Assembly: GCF_019834675.1 (NCBI RefSeq)
Contig: NZ_JABUBU010000002.1
Coordinates: forward strand, 62,001 to 126,000
Length of the DNA: 64,000 bases
Origin: Rhodococcoides corynebacterioides
GTDB taxonomy: Bacteria > Actinomycetota > Actinomycetes > Mycobacteriales > Mycobacteriaceae
Direction: 5' to 3'
In this document: piece after piece, positions 7,934 through 20,008 of the stretch
Layout of the letters: the number at the start of each line of letters is the position of its first letter
Numbering within the stretch: position 1 is the first letter of the stretch
Made by a program: the position numbers and the translations under genes
Notes under the pieces: generated by a model
Told to the model about the DNA's origin: nothing
The model's input: the letters and a program-made list of their open reading frames with translations, nothing else
Databases searched by the model: none

Positions 7934-9289
7934 ATGACTGCACCGCGACCGGTCGAGCCGGAGGACGCCACCGCGGAACCGTGGGTGGCGGAGGAATGGT
8001 CGGAAGGTCCGGTGACGCCGCCGGAGCGGGACCCGTTCTACACCGCGCCGGACGGCTGGGAGACCGTGGCGTGCGGAACCGTGCTGCGCACGCGGCCGGT
8101 GCGTCTGGCGCTCTTCGGGCGGCTGCGGCAGCGCATCGACGCGTGGCAATTGCTGTTCCGGACCCGTGATCTGGAGAACCGTCCGCACACGAGTGTCACC
8201 ACGGTGCTCCTCCCGGCCGATTCGGGCCGGGGCAGCGCCGGCGGACGGCCCCTGCTGTCGTACCAGTGCGCCATCGACGCGGTGTCCGGTCGCTCCTTCC
8301 CGTCCTACGCGCTGCGGTGGCACTCGCATGCGCGCGGGACGGTGCCGCAGTTCGAGTTCCTGCTGGCCTTGCACGCCGTGCGCCTGGGATGGACCGTCAC
8401 CATCCCCGATCACGAGGGGGCGGAGGGTCACTGGGGCGCGCCGTCCGAACCCGGGTACTGCACGCTGGACGCCGTCCGGGCGACCCTGTCCTTCGAGCGC
8501 GCGGCCTCGCCGGCCGACACCCCGGTGGCGCTGTGGGGGTACTCGGGCGGGGGACTGGCGTCGTCCTGGGCTGCGGAGGGCGTCGCGGAGCACGCGCCCG
8601 AACTCCGCGTCGTCGGGGCGGTGCTCGGCTCACCGGTGGGTGACCCGGCGTCGGCGTTCCTCCGGCTCAACGGGACTCCCTACGCCGCCCTCCCGATCCT
8701 GGTCGTGGCCGGCCTCCGCCGCACCTACCCGGAGTTCGACCGGCTGTTGCGCCGGTACGTGACCGCGGAAGGACTCGAGATCCTGACCTCGGTCGAGCGG
8801 ATGACCACGATGGCCGCCATCGTCCGGCTGCGCGGCTACGACTTCGAGCGCCACACCACGCTGCCGCTCACCGAGCTGGTCGCCCTGCCGGAGATGGTGG
8901 CGATCTTCGACGAGATCCGACCGGGCAGCACAGCTCCCGACTTCCCGATGCTCGTGGTGCAGGCGACGCACGACCAGATCATCGCGGTCGACGACGTGGA
9001 CGGACAGGTGCAGCGGTATCGCGACGCGGGCGCGTCGGTGGAGTACCTGCGTGACCGCACCAGCGAGCACATCACGTTGCTGCCGTTGTCGGTGCCGCTG
9101 TCTCTCGCCTGGCTCGCGGACCGCGTCGCCGGTCGACCGCCCGCGCCGGGGATCACGACGACGGTCTTCTCGATCGCGACGCAGCGGCGGAGCGTCGCGG
9201 GGTACGGCTCGATGGCGTCGACCCTCGTGCGCGCGGTGCTGCGCCGGCCCATTCGTTCGCACACACGGCGGCGCCCCCGCACTCGGTGA
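7934..9289 (+). CDS. LIP-family lipase/esterase without signal peptide
   Basis: A 451-residue alpha/beta hydrolase of the secretory-lipase (LIP) family. The nucleophile elbow is WGYSGGGLAS, the probable Asp is in VVQATHDQIIAVDDV and the His in SEHITLLP. Members hydrolyse acylglycerols or esters. Unlike most of the family, no N-terminal signal is visible (it starts MTAPRPVEPEDAT), so it may be cytosolic. The gene is flanked downstream by a strong hairpin that includes its stop codon. Confidence 0.87.
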   Translation: MTAPRPVEPEDATAEPWVAEEWSEGPVTPPERDPFYTAPDGWETVACGTVLRTRPVRLALFGRLRQRIDAWQLLFRTRDLENRPHTSVTTVLLPADSGRGSAGGRPLLSYQCAIDAVSGRSFPSYALRWHSHARGTVPQFEFLLALHAVRLGWTVTIPDHEGAEGHWGAPSEPGYCTLDAVRATLSFERAASPADTPVALWGYSGGGLASSWAAEGVAEHAPELRVVGAVLGSPVGDPASAFLRLNGTPYAALPILVVAGLRRTYPEFDRLLRRYVTAEGLEILTSVERMTTMAAIVRLRGYDFERHTTLPLTELVALPEMVAIFDEIRPGSTAPDFPMLVVQATHDQIIAVDDVDGQVQRYRDAGASVEYLRDRTSEHITLLPLSVPLSLAWLADRVAGRPPAPGITTTVFSIATQRRSVAGYGSMASTLVRAVLRRPIRSHTRRRPRTR

Positions 9290-9302
9290 GTACGGGGGCG
9301 CC
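9270..9302. terminator. Bidirectional terminator hairpin between lipase and katG
   Basis: Stem GGCGCCCCCG (9270-9279) pairs perfectly with 9293-9302. An inner ACTC/GAGT stem extends it to about 14 pairs around a 3-base loop. It covers the lipase stop codon and precedes the end of the convergent katG, so it can serve both genes. Confidence 0.7.
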
Positions 9303-9334
9303 GTTGTCGGTCGCGTGACCGCGATCCGGACGGA

Positions 9335-12045
<2,711 letters not shown>

Positions 12046-12081
12046 GCGGACCAGTATGCCTCCCAAACTGGAATGGTTCAA
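12046..12081 (-). promoter_or_regulatory. furA-katG promoter, leaderless
   Basis: On the minus strand TTGAAC (12076-12081) and CATACT (12053-12058) are separated by 17 bases, and the GTG of furA lies 7 bases past the -10. This predicts transcription starting at or next to the start codon. The stretch between the elements is the likely FurA operator. Confidence 0.55.
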
Positions 12082-12852
12082 GAAAGAGGTGCCGTGGGCC
12101 CGTCCGTCCCGGTCCGTACCGATCCGGTCTGGCTCATACTGGCCACCATGACGCTGATCCACGCCGTGTCCGGCCCGCCCGAGACGCTCCGATCGTGACC
12201 GGCACGCTGACCCGACGACGCCTCCTGATCACCGGCGCGAGCAGCGGAATCGGCGCGGCCACAGCGCGTCTCGCCGCGTCCGCCGGTGCCCGCGTCGCCC
12301 TGATCGCCCGTCGCGACGCGGAGCTCACCGCGCTGGCCGAGGAGATCGGCGGCCTCGCCGTCCCGGCCGACGTCACGGACGCGGCCGCGTTGATCGCCGC
12401 GGTCGATCGTGCGGCCGACGAGCTGGGCGGACTCGACGGCGTCGTCGCCTCCGCCGGTGTCGCCCGCCCGATCCACGTCGCCACCGACGACCCGGCGGAC
12501 ATGGCGAACCTGGTCCAGGTCAACGTGATCGGCCTGCTCCACACCCTGCGCGCGACGGTCCCGCATCTGATCGCCTCGGGCGCGGGTGACGTCGTCGTGC
12601 TGTCCTCGTTGTCGGGACGACGGGTGCCGCGGGACACGATGGGGGTCTACAGCGGAACGAAGTTCGCAGCGCACGCCATCGCCGAGGGGTTACGGCTGGA
12701 ACTCGCCGAGCATCCGGTCCGCGTCACCACGGTCGCACCCGGCTACGTCGCCACGCCGATCGCCGACGCCGCCACCGGATCCGACGCCGACCGGTTCCGC
12801 GCCGACGTCGCCGCACACGGCATGTCGCCGGTGACCGTCGCGCACCTGATCG

Positions 12853-13676
<824 letters not shown>

Positions 13677-13680
<4 letters not shown>

Positions 13681-14744
13681 GCGCGTCGTCCTCTCGCCAT
13701 GATCGCGATGAACGCCGGGACGCCGACGAGCGCGGTGCCGACGCCGACCGGCAACGGAGTGGGGGCGAAGGCCACGCGGGAGACGGCGTCGACCCACACC
13801 ATGAAGATCGCACCGATCAGTGCCGTCGCCGGAACGAGGCGGGCGTGATTCGGCCCCACGAGCAACCGCGCGGCGTGGGGGAGCACGAGCCCGACGAAGC
13901 CGATCGCGCCGGCGACGCTGACGAGTGCCGCGGTGACCAGCGCGGTGCCGACGAGCAACGCCAGGCGAACCCGACGGACGTCGACGCCCAGCGACGACGC
14001 GACCGAGCTACCGAACGAGAACGCGTCGAGCACGAAGGCGTAGTAGCAGCACAGGATCGCGGCGAGGGCGGCGACGGCGGCGCAGAGGGCGACGTCGTTC
14101 CATCGCACCCCCTCGAAGGACCCCAGCAGCCAGAACATGACGCCACGGGTCTCGTCCGAGTCCGCGAACGCGAAGATGACGAAGGACGTGAGGGCCGAGA
14201 ACAGTTGCGTCGCCGCGACTCCGGCGAGAATCACGCGGTCGGTGCCGCCGCCGGACATCCGCGCCAGGAACAACACCAGCGCGAACGCGACCAGCGCGCC
14301 GACGAACGCGCCGCCGGACAGACCCAGCGAGGCGCCGCCGACGCCGAGGACGCCCACCACGACGGCGCCCGTGGACGCGCCGGAGGAGATGCCGAGGACG
14401 AACGGGTCGGCCAGCGGGTTGCGCAGCAGCGACTGCATCACCGCCCCGCAGATCCCGAGGCCGACACCGGTGGCCGCGGCGACGAGGGCGCGGGGGAGGC
14501 GTTCCTCCCAGACGATGGCGTCCTTGCTCGCCTTCACCGTCACGTCGGTGATCCCGAGGTGATTGAGGAGGACGTCGCGGACGTTGACCAGCGAGATGTT
14601 CGCCGGGCCCAGGGTGATGGCGACGAGAACCGAGAACACACCGAGGGCCAGCGTTCCGACGGCCAGCAGCGTCCACCGCAGGCGGCGCGACGGAGGCGCC
14701 GACGGCGTGATCGGCGTCGGCCGGTCCGTGGCGGGCGCGCTCAG
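13677..14744 (-). CDS. Siderophore ABC importer, FecCD permease; probable CTG start
   Basis: FecCD/BtuC-type membrane permease with the family motif EERLPRALVAAATGVGLGICGAVMQ and about nine to ten transmembrane helices ending in GFVGLVLPHAARLLVG. The first standard start codon in frame is GTG at 14639, which would cut helix 1 in half (320 residues). The frame stays open upstream and encodes a natural N-terminus, RRLRWTLLAVGTLALGV. A CTG at 14744 overlaps the binding-protein stop as CTGA, so a non-canonical coupled start giving about 355 residues is preferred. A sequencing error is the alternative. Confidence 0.8.
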
Positions 14745-15781
14745 GACGACGGGCCCAGCTCGCGCAGACCGGCGGACATCTTCTCGAGGCCGTCGACCAG
14801 CTGGATGGACGGATTCATCTCGGCGCCGTGCAACGTGAGGTAGCGCTTCTCGCGGACGGCCGTCATGGTGCTGGTGACCGGGTCCGACTCGAGGAAGGCG
14901 ATCTTGTCGGCCAGGCGATCGCCGGGGAAGCGGTCGCGGGTCAGGTCACCGAGCACCAGGATCGACGGGTCCCGGTCCACCACGCTCTCCCATCCCAGAG
15001 CCGCCCAGTCGTCCTGGATGTCGGCGCCGGCGTTCCCGATCCCGAGCGACGTCGCGAGCAGGTTCGGGGCGCCGTAGCCGCCGGCGATGTACGGGCTGGT
15101 GGTGTCGGCGAACCAGAACGCGGCCGTCGTCTCGCCGCTCTCGACTCCCTCGGTGGCGGCGGCGACGCGCGACTTCAGCTCGTCGACCAGGGCCGCACCG
15201 CGCTCGTTCACGTCGAAGATCGCCGCCAGTTCGGTGATCTCCTGGTACAGCGAATCCATGGTCAGCGGCGTGGTGCGGGCGTTGCCGCCGTTGACGCTGC
15301 GTCCGTTGTCGCAGTCGGTGGGGGACAGGTAGGCCGGGGCGCCGACCTCGGTGAAGCGTGCGCGCTCGGCGACGCCGCCCTGCTTGTAGTGCCGACCGAA
15401 GGACGCCGTGACGAAGTCGGGCTCGGTGTCGAGCACCACCTCGTAGGTGGGGGCGTTGTCGGCCAGGCGCGGCACCGCGGCGTTGGCCTCGGCGAGATTT
15501 GCGCGCACGGGGTCGGTCCACGACGCCGTGCCCACCATGCGGTCCTGCAGGCCGAGCGAGAGGAGGATCTCGGTCGAGTCCTGGTCCAGCGAGACCACGC
15601 GCGAGGGCGGGGCGTCGACGGTCACCGTCTCGCCGCAGTTGTCGAGAGTCAGCGGGTAGACGGTGCCGCCGTCGGTGGTGGCCGCGGTGGATTCCGTCAC
15701 CTCCTCCGACGCGCCGCAGGCGACGAGGGTGCCGAAGGTCAGGGTTGCGACGGCCACCAGGCCGAGACGACGAGCACGCAC
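14741..15781 (-). CDS. Iron-siderophore ABC transporter binding lipoprotein
   Basis: A 346-residue binding protein with signal and lipobox TLVAC (Cys about 22), so a surface lipoprotein. Landmarks are PPSRVVSLDQDSTEILLSLGL, EPDFVTASFGRHYKQGG and WFADTTSPYIAGGYGAPNLLA, typical of FepB-like ferric-siderophore binders. It heads a three-gene importer operon (binding protein, permease, ATPase), with the stop overlapping the permease start. An iron box lies 72 bases before the GTG start. Confidence 0.93.
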   Translation of the reverse strand: MRARRLGLVAVATLTFGTLVACGASEEVTESTAATTDGGTVYPLTLDNCGETVTVDAPPSRVVSLDQDSTEILLSLGLQDRMVGTASWTDPVRANLAEANAAVPRLADNAPTYEVVLDTEPDFVTASFGRHYKQGGVAERARFTEVGAPAYLSPTDCDNGRSVNGGNARTTPLTMDSLYQEITELAAIFDVNERGAALVDELKSRVAAATEGVESGETTAAFWFADTTSPYIAGGYGAPNLLATSLGIGNAGADIQDDWAALGWESVVDRDPSILVLGDLTRDRFPGDRLADKIAFLESDPVTSTMTAVREKRYLTLHGAEMNPSIQLVDGLEKMSAGLRELGPSS

Positions 15782-15852
15782 GAGTCGAGGGATCCTTCTC
15801 CACGGTGATCGGTCGCCGTGCTGTCGACGACCGCATCGCGCTGGTGCGCGAC

Positions 15853-15871
15853 CGAGCAGAGGCTAACCTAA
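15853..15871 (-). promoter_or_regulatory. IdeR-type iron box of the siderophore importer operon
   Basis: CGAGCAGAGGCTAACCTAA has one perfect IdeR half-site (GGCTAACCTAA) and a degenerate second half, 14 of 19 positions matching the consensus. Its position upstream of the importer operon fits iron repression. Confidence 0.75.
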
Positions 15872-15899
15872 GACCCGTCGAGTCGAGAAACCGGCGACA

Positions 15900-16523
15900 T
15901 CAGGCGGTGGCGTCCAGGATGTCGATGGTGAAGACGAGGCTGTCGCCGGGCTCGATACCGGCACGCGGCTGACCGCTGGGGTACCCGTCCGCCGACGTCA
16001 CGGCGACGGCCACCGTCGACCCGACCGTCTGACCGGCGATCGCCTTCTGGAAGCCGGGGACCACGTTCGCGAGCGGGAACGCGACCGGCGCGCCGCGCTC
16101 GAAGGCACTGTCGAACACCGACCCGTCGCGGCCGTTGACGCCCTGGTAGCAGACCGACACCCGAGCGGAGTCACCGACGACCGGACCGTCGCCGGCGGTC
16201 AGGGTCTGCACGCGGGTCTCGGCCACCGAGAACGGTCCCTGCACGTCGACGCGCGGAGCGGTGTCGGCCGTCGGCCCGACCACGGCGATCGAGCCGGTGT
16301 CTCCGTCGAGCGTCCAGTCCGCCGCCGCGTCGTCCGCGGGCTCCGCGGTGGGGCACGTCGTGCGGGGGGAGTCGGCGGTGCCGGTGCTTGCGCCGGTGGT
16401 CGCCGCGGCCGCTGCCGAGGTGGTGTCGGTCGGCGCGGCGGTGTCGCTGCTGCTGCACCCCGCCAGGGCGAGCGAGGCGGTGGCGCAAGCGGCCAGGATC
16501 ACGGTGGTACGGGAGAGAGTCAC
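15900..16523 (-). CDS. FKBP-type peptidyl-prolyl isomerase lipoprotein
   Basis: A 207-residue protein starting at GTG 16523, with signal and lipobox SLALAGC (Cys about 22), then a Thr/Ala-rich linker. A C-terminal FKBP domain follows: SVCYQGVNGRDGSVFDSAFERGAPVAFPLANVVPGFQKAIAG and a final EPGDSLVFTIDILDA strand. It is predicted to be an extracytoplasmic, membrane-anchored proline isomerase assisting folding of exported proteins. The upstream in-frame extension would overlap the divergent SDR and is rejected. Confidence 0.9.
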   Translation of the reverse strand: MTLSRTTVILAACATASLALAGCSSSDTAAPTDTTSAAAAATTGASTGTADSPRTTCPTAEPADDAAADWTLDGDTGSIAVVGPTADTAPRVDVQGPFSVAETRVQTLTAGDGPVVGDSARVSVCYQGVNGRDGSVFDSAFERGAPVAFPLANVVPGFQKAIAGQTVGSTVAVAVTSADGYPSGQPRAGIEPGDSLVFTIDILDATA

Positions 16524-16599
16524 GGTCGCCCACGGTACAGACGGGGTATGCCGGACCGGGGCGGCGACGAGCGTCGCCGGGAGCGGGGTAGGAGGCGGC

Positions 16600-17259
16600 A
16601 TGGGTGCGGTGGTCGTGATCGGGGCGGGTCCGGGAATCGGTCGGGCGGTGGCGAGGCGGTTCGCCGCCACCGGACGGCCGGTGGGCGTCGTGGCGCGCTC
16701 GCGCACCACGGTGGACGGGGTGCTGGCCGACCTCGACACCCCGAAGGCCGGGGTTCTCGCGGACGTCGCCGACGAGGCGGGGCTTCGTGCAGCGCTGGGC
16801 GATCTGGTGGACAGCCTCGGGGTGCCCGAGGTGGTGGTCTACAACGCCGGAGTCATCCGCACCGACCGCGTGACCGATCTCGATGCGCGCACGGTGGCGG
16901 ACACGTACGCCGTCAACGTCGGTGGGGCGGTGACGGCGGCGGCGTTCCTGCTGCCGCGGATGGCGGATCACGGCGGCGGATCGTTCCTGGCCACCGCGGG
17001 CATGCCGACGCCGCTGCCGACGCTGACCACGCTGTCGCTGGGCAAGGCGGGACTGCGGGCGCTGGTGGAACTCCTGGCGACCGAGTGGGCGCCGCGGGGA
17101 ATCGGGTGCTCGACGGTCACGGTGTGCGGCCCGGTGGCGCCCGGCACCTACTACGACCCGGACGTCATCGCCGAGGAGTACGTCCGGTTGCACGAGATGC
17201 CGGTGACGCAGCGGCCCTTCGACATTCGCTTCGGAGATCCCGCCGACGCGGCAGGATGA
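16600..17259 (+). CDS. SDR-like protein lacking the catalytic Tyr
   Basis: A 219-residue Rossmann protein: VVVIGAGPGIGRAVARRFA at the N-terminus and a clear NAG (VVYNAGVIR). Where the YxxxK motif is expected the sequence reads LSLGK, keeping Lys but losing Tyr. It belongs to the SDR superfamily but is probably not a standard dehydrogenase. The ATG at 16600 has GGAGG five to nine bases upstream. It is divergent from the FKBP lipoprotein. Confidence 0.83.
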   Translation: MGAVVVIGAGPGIGRAVARRFAATGRPVGVVARSRTTVDGVLADLDTPKAGVLADVADEAGLRAALGDLVDSLGVPEVVVYNAGVIRTDRVTDLDARTVADTYAVNVGGAVTAAAFLLPRMADHGGGSFLATAGMPTPLPTLTTLSLGKAGLRALVELLATEWAPRGIGCSTVTVCGPVAPGTYYDPDVIAEEYVRLHEMPVTQRPFDIRFGDPADAAG

Positions 17260-17320
17260 CACCCGGTCGGTTCGCTTCGTATCCTGTCTTCCACAACACC
17301 GACGAGCACAGGAGGACGTG

Positions 17321-17449
17321 ATGGTGACCGACATCGTCGAATGGCTGCGCGAGGGTGCATCCGCCGGAGATCCGATTCGCGGACCGCTGTACGTGGCCAG
17401 CTTCCTGGTGCTGGGTCTGGTGCACATCCTCGGCGGCGGGTCCTTCTAG
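17321..17449 (+). CDS. 42-residue membrane miniprotein abutting an IS
   Basis: Short frame MVTDIVEWLREGASAGDPIR followed by a single hydrophobic segment, GPLYVASFLVLGLVHILGG, and a TAG stop. GGAGG lies 5-9 bases before the ATG. The stop codon is part of the CTAG sequence at the IS481 left boundary, so the ancestral C-terminus may have been longer. The function is unknown. Confidence 0.55.
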   Translation: MVTDIVEWLREGASAGDPIRGPLYVASFLVLGLVHILGGGSF

Positions 17450-18567
17450 TTGTACTGCCTGGGGAGGTTGGTCGAGAAGGTGTGACGACACGCTGTAGCG
17501 GTCGTTGATGAGCGAAGGTCTCCTGTCGTGGAGTGGAGCTGCTGAAACACACACTCCCAACGACAGGAGACCTTCGTGGTCCACGCTAACGCCGTACTGA
17601 CCCCTCGGGGCCGATTGCTGCTCGCGCGTCGCATCGTCGACGAGGGGTGGCCGATCGTCCGAGCCGCCGAGCATTTCCACGTGTCCTGGCCCACCGCCAA
17701 GCGGTGGGCCACCCGCTACGCGGCCATGGGCGAGGCCGGGATGACCGACCGATCCAGCCGGCCCCATCGCAGCCCGAACCGCACCCCGACCGCCGTGGTG
17801 CGCCGCATCGTCGAGCTGCGGTGGCGGCGTCGACTCTCCCCGTCGGCGATCGCCTCGACCCTCTCGCTACCCGCCTCCACCGTGCACGCCGTTCTGGTGC
17901 GATGTCGACTTAATCGACTCTCGCACATCGACATTCGCAGCGGGGAACAGATCCGTCGCTACGAACACGACCACCCCGGCTCGCTGATCCACGTCGACGT
18001 CAAGAAACTCGGCAACATCCCCGTCGGCGGCGGCTGGCGATTCGTCGGCCGCGCCGCGGGGAACATCAACCGCCGGGCCACACCCGGCACCGCCCGCAGC
18101 AAACACCGCGACGTCCTGCTCGGTCACGCCTACGTGCACACCGTCGTCGACGACCACTCCCGCGTGGCCTACGCCGAAATCCACGACGACGAGACCGCAG
18201 CCACCGCCGTCGCCGTGCTGCGCCGGGCGGTCGGCTGGTTCGCCGACCGCGGGGTCGTCGTCGAACGCGTCCTGTCCGACAACGGCGGCTGCTACCGATC
18301 CCACGCCTGGCGAGACGCCTGCGCCGACCTGCGCGTCAGCCACAAACGCACCCGCCCCTACCGACCGCAGACCAACGGCAAGATCGAACGCTTTCACCGC
18401 ACCCTCGCAGGTGAGTGGGCATTCGCCCGCCACTACTCCTCCGAGCGTGCACGCCGCGCAGCCCTACCCGGTTGGCTCCACACCTACAATCACCACCGGC
18501 AGCACTCCGCCATCGGCAGAGCAACGCCCATCAGCCGATTGACCAACGTCCCCGGGCAGTACAACTA
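17447..18567 (+). mobile_element. IS481-family insertion sequence
   Basis: About 1.12 kb with terminal inverted repeats beginning TTGTACTGCC. The left arm TTGTACTGCCTGGGG and the mirror of the right end TTGTACTGCCCGGGG differ at one of the first 15 positions, and similarity runs on through GTTGGTC. Flanking tetramers are CTAG (left) and CTAA (right), so the CTAG-type target duplication expected for this family is imperfect. One transposase gene is intact. Confidence 0.9.
17514..17575 (+). promoter_or_regulatory. RBS-sequestering hairpin before the transposase
   Basis: A perfect 15-base inverted repeat, GAAGGTCTCCTGTCG (17514-17528) against 17561-17575, is closed further by an inner GGAGTG/CACTCC stem. 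The right arm holds the AGGAGA ribosome site and ends directly at the GTG start. Read-through transcripts from outside would fold and hide the site. Confidence 0.75.
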
Positions 18568-18568
18568 A
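17576..18568 (+). CDS. IS481-family transposase
   Basis: A 330-residue DDE transposase. An N-terminal HTH (DEGWPIVRAAEHFHVSWPTAKRW) is followed by an HTH-29-like region. The integrase core has catalytic Asp in LIHVDVKKLG, Asp in VLSDNGG and Glu in NGKIERFHRTL. The GTG start directly follows the hairpin described separately. The TAA stop is partly made by the IS end and flanking DNA. The reading frame appears complete, so the element may be active. Confidence 0.95.
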   Translation: MVHANAVLTPRGRLLLARRIVDEGWPIVRAAEHFHVSWPTAKRWATRYAAMGEAGMTDRSSRPHRSPNRTPTAVVRRIVELRWRRRLSPSAIASTLSLPASTVHAVLVRCRLNRLSHIDIRSGEQIRRYEHDHPGSLIHVDVKKLGNIPVGGGWRFVGRAAGNINRRATPGTARSKHRDVLLGHAYVHTVVDDHSRVAYAEIHDDETAATAVAVLRRAVGWFADRGVVVERVLSDNGGCYRSHAWRDACADLRVSHKRTRPYRPQTNGKIERFHRTLAGEWAFARHYSSERARRAALPGWLHTYNHHRQHSAIGRATPISRLTNVPGQYN

Positions 18569-18574
18569 TCCCGC

Positions 18575-19978
18575 TCAACGGTCGAGCCTGTCGGGCGCGG
18601 TGAAGTACGTGTGCCCGTGAGGATCTCGGATCACGACGATGCCGTGGTCGAGCATGCGGTAGCTCCACAGGCCGGCCGTCTTGTCGTTGTGGTGGGTGCG
18701 GCACAGCGGTTCGAGGTTGGTCAGCTCGGTCCAGCCGCCGAGGAGCGGCTCGTCGTGGTCGAACGGCTCGACGTGGTCGAGGTCGCAGTCGGAACTGGGC
18801 ACGCGGCATCCCGGCGCGACACAGGTGGCGTATCGCGCCTCGACGACGGTGCGGAGGGCAGCGCTCGGCGCGTAGACGAGCGCCGACGGTGGCGGGGGAG
18901 TCGCGATCCGATTCGGCGGGGGCAATCGGAATCGATCCTCCTGCTCGGGATGCGCACGCAGGAGCTCGAGCGCGAGGCGCATGGCGGCCCAGGCCGTCGA
19001 TCGCTCGGTCGATCCGACATCGGGCACCCATCCCGACAGCCGACGGGGCCGCCCGCGGCGATGAGCATTCGCCACCGGCAGTGGAGGGTCCGCCTGCTGG
19101 GGGTCCCGATCGGTGCGGGCCGGCGGGCTCGAGGTCGCCTCGGTGATGACGGCCTGCCACGTCGCGTCCGCCGCCAGGTGGCGTGCGGTGTCGGCCGGAA
19201 CCGGCCCCCAGCCGAGCAGGTGACCGGGCTCGCCGGACAGGCCGGCCGCGGTGGCGGCGTCGATCACGATGCAGGCGCGGGGGATCGGCAGTGTGGTCGT
19301 GTCGACGTCACGGTGCGGGCAGACCGGGTCGGGGCAGGTGCAGGACAGAGCGCCGCGTGTGATCACGGCGTGCGCGGCGTCGAACAGTCGCGCGGGGAGA
19401 AGCCTCGAGTCGGTGCCGCAGAGCCGTCGTGCGGCGTCGGTCACGCGCCGACTCATGGCCGCGATCGTCTCGGCCGGCCCTCGCAGGCGGAGTTCGGCCT
19501 GGCCGCGGGGGAGCCGACGCACCGTCATCCCACGCTGGGCGGTCGCTGCTTCGCGGGCCTTCCGGTGCCAGGTGGCGTCGTACTCCGCGAGAACGCCGTC
19601 GATGGCGGCGGGCACGGACCCCGGAGTGGCGCCGCACGCGGCATCGATCAGGCGACCGACCAGCCGCTCGTCACGATGCGTCGTGCCCGCGAGTGCGCGG
19701 CACAGTGACCGGAACGCCGCCCACGGCAGCAGTCCCGAGTGGAACGCATCCCGCACCGCAGCCGGTGCCGCGCAGTAGGTTCCGATCCAGTCCAGCACGG
19801 TGCGGCGGCTGACCGTGAGCCGTGCGGCCACCTCGGAGACGAGGGCACGCTCCATGGCGTCGGCGTCGTGATGGCCCGACGGACCGTCGGTGACGTACGA
19901 GACGGCGCCGCGCACGGTGGCCGCGTACGCGGCGTGCGCGGCCCGCTGGGACGCGAGGACGTCGTCGATCACGGTCAT
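18575..19978 (-). CDS. DUF222 / HNH endonuclease domain protein
   Basis: A 467-residue protein of the 13E12-repeat-like family. The N-terminal two-thirds match DUF222 (LTVSRRTVLDWIGTYCAAPAAVRDAFHSGLL). The C-terminus is an HNH nuclease module with zinc Cys and catalytic His: CVAPGCRVPSSDCDLDHVEPF then LEPLCRTHHNDKT. Many such genes occur per actinobacterial genome; the role is unclear, possibly a domesticated mobile nuclease. The ATG at 19978 (MTVIDD) is chosen; a GTG three codons upstream is an alternative. Its stop lies 7 bases from the IS right end. Confidence 0.88.
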   Translation of the reverse strand: MTVIDDVLASQRAAHAAYAATVRGAVSYVTDGPSGHHDADAMERALVSEVAARLTVSRRTVLDWIGTYCAAPAAVRDAFHSGLLPWAAFRSLCRALAGTTHRDERLVGRLIDAACGATPGSVPAAIDGVLAEYDATWHRKAREAATAQRGMTVRRLPRGQAELRLRGPAETIAAMSRRVTDAARRLCGTDSRLLPARLFDAAHAVITRGALSCTCPDPVCPHRDVDTTTLPIPRACIVIDAATAAGLSGEPGHLLGWGPVPADTARHLAADATWQAVITEATSSPPARTDRDPQQADPPLPVANAHRRGRPRRLSGWVPDVGSTERSTAWAAMRLALELLRAHPEQEDRFRLPPPNRIATPPPPSALVYAPSAALRTVVEARYATCVAPGCRVPSSDCDLDHVEPFDHDEPLLGGWTELTNLEPLCRTHHNDKTAGLWSYRMLDHGIVVIRDPHGHTYFTAPDRLDR

Positions 19979-20008
19979 CGCCCTCACCCCCCGTCACGGT
20001 CTCGCCGA

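Noticed and set aside
17446..18568. Clean target-site duplication around the IS
   Set aside because: Left flank CTAG and right flank CTAA do not match exactly, and a palindromic target mimics extra inverted repeat, so no certain duplication can be called.
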